Source of the DNA: Progne subis subis | Lineage: Eukaryota > Chordata > Aves > Passeriformes > Hirundinidae | Direction: 5' to 3' | Length of the DNA: 64,000 nt | Assembly: GCA_022316685.1 (NCBI GenBank) | Contig: JAKJHU010000066.1 | Coordinates: 5,329,913 to 5,393,912, forward strand | In this document: positions 56,408 to 64,000 of the stretch, in pieces | How positions within the stretch are numbered: position 1 is the first letter of the stretch | Layout of the letters: the number at the start of each line of letters is the position of its first letter | Notes under the pieces: generated by a model | What the model saw: only the letters and a program-made list of their open reading frames with translations | What the model was told of the DNA's origin: nothing | The model's database searches: none | Program-made: the position numbers and the translations under genes

Positions 56408-59400
56408 GTGAGCACAAACCCCGGGGCTTCGTCGCCCTTCCGGCGCCCTCGGGAGCGTGGGCAGCTCCTTCCAAAAAGTCTCGGATTTCCATCGCGGGTG
56501 AGCGCGAGGTTCGAGTTCAGGCGGAGGTGCCGGTGGCAATTTTGGCGTTCCTTCGGTGCCGGTGGAGATTTTGGAGTTCCTTTGGCTGAGCAGCGTTCCG
56601 AGGGGCGTGGAATTGTGGAGTCAGGGGCGTTGCTGAGGTTAGGGAAGAAATCTCCAAGGTCGTCAAGTCCAAATGTGGGATCGGGTGAGGTCGATGTGAG
56701 GTCCCACCAAAGTGTCTGCACTTGGCGCTGCCTTGGGGCTTCTCCCAGACCAAAAGCCAGGCAGGGAAAAGCTTCCAAAGGGAATGGGTAGAACTGAGGA
56801 TGAAGCTGGGGCTTGGATTTATTCCCAGCTGAGAAATATTTTGGTTTGTTGAAGGCTCAGGGTCACCAGGTGCAGGTTGGCTTGAAGGGACATCTCCCTT
56901 GAGTTCTGTTATCTTGAAACAGCAGGAACGGCAAAATAATCCCAAAAGTGGGGGTGAGAGATGCCCTACAAACCTCTGCCACGTTTTGGGATCTCTCCAC
57001 TCGAGGAGGGATGAGCAGACAGGGGAAGGCAAACCCTGAGCAGTGGTTTTGGCAGCTGGGAGCTCCTCAGCTGATCGTCTGCGGCAGCAGCTGAATCAGG
57101 AGGGGACAACTGAGCCCAGGAACAACCAAAGGAAAGGTCTGGAACTTGGAAACGAAGGATTGGGGTCAAATGAGAGAGGTTTGTGGGGAACTTGGATCTG
57201 AGCCACCACAAACGCGGGGAAAACTTGGTGCCGTCACTTGGCCGCTGCTGTTGGAGGCTGAATTAGGAGGGAAGTTTGAGCTCCCTGGATGAGGAGTGTG
57301 CCTCATTTATTTGGGATCTCATCTGGGGGCGGATCAGTATTGAATTCATTCCTTCAGGTCAGCGTTGGCCTGGGGAAGTTGTGGATTCTGAGGTCTGCAG
57401 GAGGGGGAGGGAGAGAGATCCATTAGAAACCCTGCAAGGAACGAACTTCCCAGATTTAATCTTTTCCATCCAATCCTAACCTCCTCTGGCACAGCTTGAG
57501 GCCATTTCCGTGTGTCCTGTCCCTTGTTCCTTGGGGGAAGAGGGATCCCAACCCTGCCACTGCAGCTTTGTGCAGATTTCTTCCCATCAAATCAATCCAG
57601 CAGCATTTCTTTTATTGCCTTCGCGGCTCCACCGCTTCCCTCTTTTCTTCTGGGGCGCAATTCCGCGCTCTGAGGGGTCCGTTTGATCCTTCAGTTCTTC
57701 GGATGACTCCTGAATGTCCAAATGTTTATTACCCAGGCTCTCCTTTTACATTAACGAGGCTCTGGTGCATCCGAGCCCAGCCCTGCTCGCCTGAATTCAC
57801 AATCACCCCAGCAAGGTTCTCACCTCACCCAGGTCTACTCCAGCTATTAAATAAAAATAAATGTAACAGTTCCCCTCCATAAAGCATAAAAACAGCTCCA
57901 GGCTGGGATGAAGGTGATTTGTGGCTCAGGCAGGAATCTGCGGATGCTCTGCGCTGTGGTTAACTCTCGGGTTTGCCTTTTTCAAGATAAAGTGCATTGT
58001 TTTTTTTTCAATGGGCAGTGGCAGAGCTGATGGAGAAATCCTCTCTCCCCTGCTCCCCCTTCCCCTTGCACCTCCTGGGATAAACTCTCCCTGCCTCACT
58101 TCTCCAGGGAACTGGAGGATCATGAGTGGAGATTGAGTTGGGAGATTCCCAACCCTGGCTGGATGTTTCTGCGCCCATGACGCTGAGGGTTCCAGGAGCA
58201 ATTAGCCACGATTAACAATCAACGCATCGCTCTCCACACAGCCCCTCTCCATGCATTAAATCCCAGCTCTGGGTCAGGTCCCTTATCTCAGAGTGAACCG
58301 CTTTCACATCAGCTCCTAGGAAAGACCAGAACAGCTGAGAAAAGACCAAAAGGTTTCTTTTATTAAGATTTTCCTGAGCGTTGTCCTTTCGATTTTGGTT
58401 TTTATTTTTCACTTCTGATGGGGTCTTCGAGGCTCTTTAGAATCCTCAGGGAACACTGGGTGTCCCCTTCCTTCTCTGCTCAGTGGCTTCAGGCAGTAGA
58501 AACCCCAACCAGGGAAGCTGGAAGCTTCACCCTTTGTCCTCTGAAGCCAGAATCACCTGGAGGAGTCACAGGTGTGACACTTGCTGGTCCTGCTGAGGCT
58601 CTTGCTGTTTAAACCCGGTTTTTCTGAAGCTCTGTAGCCTGCAGGTGACAACAGCAGCATTTTGCAGCTTTGAGAGCGGCCCCTTGGCAAGGGGAAAATG
58701 TGTTTTAAATGAGTTTTTGCTCGAAGATTCTCAGTCCAAGGCAAGGAAAGTCTCAGCAGAGCATCACAGGGCAGAGCTGGAGCACGTTTCCATCGGGGAA
58801 AAAAAAAATAAAATTAAATTCGCTGTGAGGAGTTTTGGGTTTGTTTTTCTTCCACCAGGAGAAAGGGTGAGACAGGCTGGTTCTGACTGCTGAGGTGTCG
58901 CAGAGGATTTGTAGCATTTGCTAAATTTCCTGCAAATATTAATAGGTTTTTCACTCCCGTGTGTGCTCGGGATCTAGGCCAGCAGAAATGCAGGAGGTTG
59001 TTGGGGCTTTTCCACTGTTTTATTGAGGAAAAAGCGGGGTTTTCTCCCAATGGAATATCCAGGCACGTGCTGCAAAGTCTGGGACTGAGCGTGACTTCCA
59101 AACACCTCCAAACTTCTGAAGTTTCACCGCCAGAATTAAAATTATGGCCATGAAAGGGATAAAAGCTCCGAATTTGAATTCCTACTCAGCTCCTTTCCCT
59201 TGTGCCTTCTTCCCTCCTCTCCCTCTATCCCCACCCAAAATCCTCCGGGATTTTATCAAGATTTCATCAGAGGCAGTCAAGAGGGGTGAGGATTCTGCTC
59301 CAGGTTTGCCCTTAAATTAAAAAATCACTGGGAAAAAAAAACATCCGAGTCACAGAGGTGTTAAGACCGAGTGTTCTGGAGAGGGAACTGAGGTGGGTGC

Positions 59401-59439
59401 AAAGGGAGCAGGGATGAATCGGGAATGTTTTCTCTGAGC

Positions 59440-59860
59440 AGTGTCACTGTTGCCTCGAAACGAAGTGTCCCCAGCCCAGAGCTCTGAGTGCCACCTCCAG
59501 GAATTCCTTGGACACCTCCAGGGATGGGCACTCCAAACCTCCCTGGGCAGCTCTTTCCAATGTTTAACAACCCTTATGGAGAAGGAATTTTCCTACATAT
59601 CCAAACCAAACCTCCCCTGGCCCACCCTGAGGCCATTCCCTCTGCTCCTGTCCCTCCCTGTTCCCTGGGAGCAGAGCCCGACCCCCCCGGCTGTCCCCTC
59701 CTGTCAGGGACTTGTGCAGAGCCACCAGCTCCCCCCTGATCCCCCTTTTCTCCAGGCTCAGCCCCTTTCCCACCTCTCCCAGTACCTCCAGACCCTTCCC
59801 AGCTCCATTCCCTTCCCTGGACACGCTCCAGCCCCTCAATGGGTTTGTGGAATGCTCCCA
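59440..59860 (-). mobile_element. CR1 LINE, longer 3' fragment
   Basis: It has GTGCCACCTCCAGGAATTCC, GGGCAGCTCTTTCCAATG, GGCCATTCCCTCTGCTCCTGTCC and CTGTCAGGGACTTGTGCAGAGCC. It is the reverse of the region seen at 31.2 kb plus the tail. Confidence 0.92.
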
Positions 59861-59877
59861 TTACTCCAAACCCATCT

Positions 59878-60010
59878 TTATTCCAAGGCCGGGCTGGAGA
59901 CTGGGGCTTGGAGCGCCCTGGGATAGTGGAAGATGTGTCACAGGGGGTGGCACTGGGTGATCCTCGAAGTCCCTTCTCCCCCAGAGCATCCACGACTCCG
60001 TGATCCCGTG
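59878..60010 (+). mobile_element. CR1 LINE 3'-end fragment
   Basis: It has TATTCCAAGGCCGGGCTGGAG, CTGGGATAGTGGAAGATGTG, a GGGTGATCCTCGAAGTCCCTTC block and a CCGTGATCCCGTGA tail. It is head-to-head with the minus copy beside it. Confidence 0.88.
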
Positions 60011-61239
60011 AGAGGGGAGGACGGGCAGGTTTGGGATGGAGCTGAGCTTTCATCCAACCCCGCCTGCCTGCAGGGCTGTGGGGCCAGGTTTGGATCCCCG
60101 GCGCTCGGGGCTCCTGTCCTGCCAGGCTGGGCGGATTCTTGTCCGATTGTGCCCGGATTTCTGCAGTTCCCCCGCTGCTGTCCCGGGCAGCAGGAATCAG
60201 CAATGACCTTGCTGCCATCTGCTGGGAGCTGCCGAGGGGAAGGGGAAGCGTTTAGACAATCCCCGTGCTCTGGAGGAACGCTTTCCGTCGCCAAATCCTG
60301 TTTCTCCGTCTGATTTTACTCTTGGTGAACGCTGCGGTTGTGCCCGAGGGTGGAGGTGGCGGAGGGGAATCTTCCTCTCGGAGCCGAATTTGAGCTCGAT
60401 TTATGTGTGGAGAGCATCGAATCCTCACCTGGATCCCTTTGTTCGGAGTCAGGCGTCTCTGCAGAGCTCCTGTGATGCTCCCCTGCCGCCTGTGGGTGAG
60501 GGAAACATCTCAGGTGTTCTCCTTGGGGCTGCCCTCAAGCCAGCACTGAATTTGGGGTGGTTAAAATCATTCCGTTTGGGCAGACCCCGCATTAAAAACA
60601 GGGGCCCCACTTCAAAATCCCCAGATCTTCACGGTCTGGATCCCAGGACATCCCTTCTTCCCTCCAGGGGCTCTGGAGGAAAAGCTTCCCTTCGCTGGCA
60701 GCATGGGAAGAGCGCGTTGTCTCCATCACAGCCTGGACTCCCGTGTCTGCAGCGTGTCCTCGCTTGGGCTTTAATTAACAAAGCTGCTTTCGTTTTCAAT
60801 TAAGGACTCGGTTACTACAAAACCCCTGTTTTCTTCCCCTTTCTTTTCCGCCTTGTTTGCTCCCCCCCGCAGCTTCCGCTGAGCTCTGATCTCAGGGCGG
60901 GTTTAATTAGCTGTAATTAGCGGTTTCGCCGCATTAACCAGAAATCCCGACGGCGGAGGATTAAAAACCACCCCTCACCTTCCTCCTCCTGCTTCCCCAG
61001 GGGGGTTTAGGGGATCACAGGGTCCCTGTGTGGTTCTTCCCCAGGCGGGTGCTGCCCCTGCATCCCAAAGATCCGCGTTTTTATGGAATCGGCAAAACTC
61101 CCCCAGGACAAATCAGCCGTCCACGGATTTCCTTCCCAGTTAAATCTCTGCGGCCGCCAGGAGTTTTAGGACGGCGCCAGTTTGTGCCTTCACAGCGTTC
61201 CCTAGAGCATGGGCGTCTCCCTGCTTCCAGTACATTTGG

Positions 61240-61720
61240 AGTCATGGAATTGTTCAGGTTGGAAAAGCTCTCTGAGATCATTGAGTCCCGGCTGTTCCTC
61301 CAGAGCTGCCACCACTGCCCCGTGTCCCCAAGTGCCACCTCCACGTGGATTTTAAATCCCTGCGGGGATGGAGACTCCCCATTGCCCTGGGCAGCTGTGC
61401 CTGGGCTGGACAACTCTTTTGGGGAAGGAGTTTTCCCTAAAATCCAATCTAAACCTCCCCTGGCCCAGCCTGAGGCCGTTCCCTCTGCTCCTGTCCCTGT
61501 TCCCTCGGAGCAGAGCCCGACCCCCCCGGCTGTCCCCTCCTGTCAGGGACTTGTGCAGAGCCACCAGCTCCCCCCTGATCCCCCTTTTCTCCAGGCTCAG
61601 CCCCTTTCCCAGCTCCTTCAGCTGCTCCTGCTTCTCCAGACCCTTCCCCAGCTCCTTTGGCCTCTTCAGCCAAGTGGCTGCTCCAGGTTTCCCAAACTTT
61701 CATCTTTCCCAGTCCTTCGC
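61240..61720 (-). mobile_element. CR1 LINE, longer 3' fragment
   Basis: It has GTCATGGAATTGTTCAGGTTGG, GAGATCATTGAGTCCCGGC, CCCCTGGCCCAGCCTGAGGCC and CTGTCAGGGACTTGTGCAGAGCC. It closely matches the copy at 59.5 kb over its second half. Confidence 0.93.
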
Positions 61721-63031
61721 GAGCTCCTGGAAGCTGTGGCCTGGCCAAGTCCTTTGCTGAAGCTTCCCAGCTCCTCAGCACGGGAGGGAGAGGAGATGAG
61801 AGGAGATTTTGGAATCTTTTGGAGATTTTGAGACTCTGCTCTGAGGAAATCCCACTCATCTCCGTGGATGAGTCCTGTCCTTCTCCTCAGGCATGCTCCC
61901 AAATATTCCAGGACAACCCCGGAGGCTTTACACCCAGTAGTAGCCCCAGAGTAACTGGATTAAACTCACACAGCATCTCCTCTACCCCTGAACACGCTGG
62001 GTGCAGGAAGCCACAGAGGAGCATCCACTCTCCAAGTGCCAGGAGGAAGCATCTGAGAAAATCCCAGCAGGCTCTGGAAGGCACCAGCCCCGCTCAGCCT
62101 TCCCAGCGTTGACTTGTTCTATTCTGATCCAGCTTCTCAGCCCTTCCCAGAGGCACTTTTAATCTTCGCTCCGTAACCTTTAAAGAGAGAGGTTTTTGTT
62201 GTTCCCTGCAACGATTTTCATTGCCTGGACAGAGACGTTCCGAGCTGCTCCGAGTGAAGAGATTAATTCAATTTTCCTAAACTGGAAATGGACTGAAAAA
62301 CTGAGAGGCTCCATTGACTTTTCCTGGCTTGGTTCGTGGCGTGTTAGAGAAACAATCGATGGGGGGGTGCTGAACTTCTCAGCCAGCAGAAACCCGGCGT
62401 TCCCATTTCCAGGGAACCGGCTCAGGGAGATGGGAATAAACAGCTTGAAGGAGCCTGTTTTGGCCGCAGCACGTTCCTCCTCTGCCTTAAAACCATCAAG
62501 GATACAGTTCTCCTGGAAATGAATTCCAAACAAATCCCTCATTTATCCCTGAGGTGACAGTCTTTTGCTGATACGTGCTTTCTGGAGACTAATAAGTTTT
62601 GAATGTCGATGTGGAGAAAGGGGTGGGAAAAAAAAATCAAAGTAATTACTTTGTGTTCCCAAGCTCCTTATTTGTGTAGGTGCCTGTGTGTTTATCTCCC
62701 TCTGTCATGCTGCATTGCTAATGGTAATTAAAGGCAAGGGATTTTTCTCGCTGGAAGTTTTTCCTTATTTTTTCCACCTTTGGCGGTTCTGGCCTCGGTG
62801 ACGCCGCTTTGCCACCGGCCGGTGACTCGTGGAAGTGCTTCAATAGGAGGTCTGAGTTCAGGGAACTCTGCTTTTCCAGCTGGAATCGGATCACTGTGCT
62901 TATCCAGGCCTGTGGAGTGTGAGCTGGGCGTTGTTTTATTTCAGGCCGGGGCTCGAGGGCACATCCTGGAGGTGTCAGCCCTGGTGGCCGCTGGAAATCT
63001 CCGTGGAAATCACGGAGAATTCGTCGATGTT

Positions 63032-63419
63032 TGTCACCGAGACACGCAATGCAGCCACACACAGACAAGAGGTTTTGCAGAGCAGAGGTTCCTCCGTCCA
63101 GCTCAAGCTGAGTCAGGGCAGAGAGAGAGCCTCTTTGTTTTATTTCTTACTTTTTATACATTTGTGGGTCTAGCAGAAGATTGGCTTCTGGGGTTTTTCA
63201 CCTTTCAGCCAAGTGGCTGAACCAACTGTCAGTTACAATTGTTTTCAGGTTAGAAATATGCAAACAAAGGACAGAGAATGAAAAACAAAGGATTTGTTTA
63301 TGTTACATATGTGGGAAAAGGTGGAAAACTGCTCTAATATTCTACAGTAACTAAAAAGATCTGACTCCACTTATGAAACTTCAAAAGGCTTTAAAAAACT
63401 CAGAAAAACCAGGGTAACA
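63032..63419 (-). mobile_element. Solo LTR (family 1, copy 2) with exact 6-bp duplication
   Basis: The element runs TGTCACCGAGACACG to CAGGGTAACA (TG...CA) and is flanked by the exact duplication GATGTT (63026-63031 and 63420-63425). It is very similar to 19195-19593 throughout. In minus orientation it has TATAAAAAG followed by AATAAA. No retroviral coding sequence adjoins it. Confidence 0.95.
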
Positions 63420-64000
63420 GATGTTCGCTTCATTTGCCCAGGATTTGGGGTGTGGGGTGGTGGCAGCAAAATTACGGAGCAAACCCCCGCGGTCCATGGT
63501 CGGCAGTGGGGAGGGGTGGGCTTCCCACGGGCTCTGGATCCTTGGGAAACCCACTCAGGACACGCTGGCTGGGGCTCAGGGTCTGGAACGAGGGGTTCTG
63601 CCGGGTCCCCAGCCTTGCAGGGGACTTCAGTTTCTCCCTGCGCTTCATTTCCCACAGGAAACGTGGAAGACGTTTTGTCGGGAAGGTGTTTTGGCTGAGA
63701 AGAGACCACAGGGCTTTCCCCACGGCCCCTCTCAGGCTGCAGAGTCTTAGACCAGGTCTAAAGCCTGGATCAGGAGGCCAAAACTGCAGCTCCAGGCGGT
63801 GCCCAGAGCCTGATAAGTTTTTCAGTTTTTCATCCCACAGAAACGTGAGGATGGGTGTGAAAGCTCATTTTTTAGGCCCAGGTGTGCATGTGGTGGATGC
63901 AGCACTGGCTTCAGCAGGATTTTGTGTGACATGGAGAGCGGCTCTATTTATGTGCTTGCCCTAAAAATTCCATTCCAGCAAATCCTCTCCTCTCTGTCTA

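Larger units (their letters stand above)
56408..64000 (+). other. EXOC4: EXOC4 intron downstream of exon F (3' end outside window)
   Basis: No sequence resembling the C-terminal EXOC4 exon is seen. The interval contains opposed CR1 copies at 59440-59860 (minus) and 59878-60010 (plus), a minus CR1 at 61240-61720 and a solo LTR at 63032-63419. The stretch 56410-59430 holds nothing identifiable. The stretch 60850-61000 is GC-rich with a paired TAATTAG motif. Confidence 0.8.

Noticed and set aside
61028..61831. 267-residue plus-strand frame, the longest in the window
   Set aside because: Its second half is antisense CR1 (shared with the copy at 59.5 kb) and the first half has no recognisable domain or splice support.
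56408..64000. Possible final EXOC4 exon
   Set aside because: No QYYEML-like or C-terminal EXOC4 sequence was seen in any frame, so the last exon is placed outside the window.
1..64000. tRNA, rRNA, CRISPR array or bacterial-type operon
   Set aside because: No cloverleaf-like sequence, rRNA signature or regularly spaced direct-repeat/spacer array was found; the tandem arrays lack spacers.

Overview
The window is a nuclear vertebrate genomic segment, almost certainly from a bird and probably a songbird. The evidence is short conserved coding exons with canonical GT-AG splice sites, about 30 copies of the 3' end of CR1 LINEs (the dominant avian retroposon), several solo endogenous-retrovirus LTRs with 6-bp target-site duplications, and no Alu/L1-type repeats. 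There is no operon structure, bacterial ribosome-binding site, CRISPR array or phage content. The species call is inference.

The only protein-coding gene I can support is EXOC4 (SEC8), a subunit of the exocyst vesicle-tethering complex, on the + strand. Six consecutive internal exons (A-F here) lie at 20773-20909, 27648-27803, 33682-33860, 50754-50895, 54745-54923 and 56248-56407. Spliced, they give 953 nt of uninterrupted reading frame, about 317 residues. By recall of the mammalian protein this is roughly residues 579-896 of about 974. The exons coding for the N-terminal part and for the last ~78 residues lie outside the window. Exon phases agree at every junction.

Layout: 1-20.77 kb is intron upstream of exon A, with an LTR fragment at the window edge, a CR1-derived minisatellite (3.56-4.2 kb), an ATAAG microsatellite (5.8 kb), an ATAAA microsatellite (16.6 kb) and two solo LTRs at 19.2 and 20.4 kb. 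The second LTR ends 65 bp before exon A. The 16.9-kb intron between exons C and D holds most of the repeat complexity: a TGACTGCAG-type repeat, a solo LTR and a TTCTCC tract in series at 34.7-35.5 kb; an LTR nested in a CR1 at 38.2 kb; an LTR-like element next to a hairpin at 42.9-43.6 kb; and a ~140-bp minisatellite split by another LTR at 49.3-50.35 kb. The intron before exon E carries a 16-copy minisatellite ending about 400 bp from the acceptor. After exon F, 7.6 kb of intron holds CR1 copies and one solo LTR.

I found no undescribed gene system. The most notable signals are structural: young-looking solo LTRs with intact duplications, one of them almost at a splice acceptor; expanded tandem arrays, one of them grown out of a CR1 tail; and an unusual splice donor at exon E. 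Nearly all other open reading frames are repeat translations or chance.
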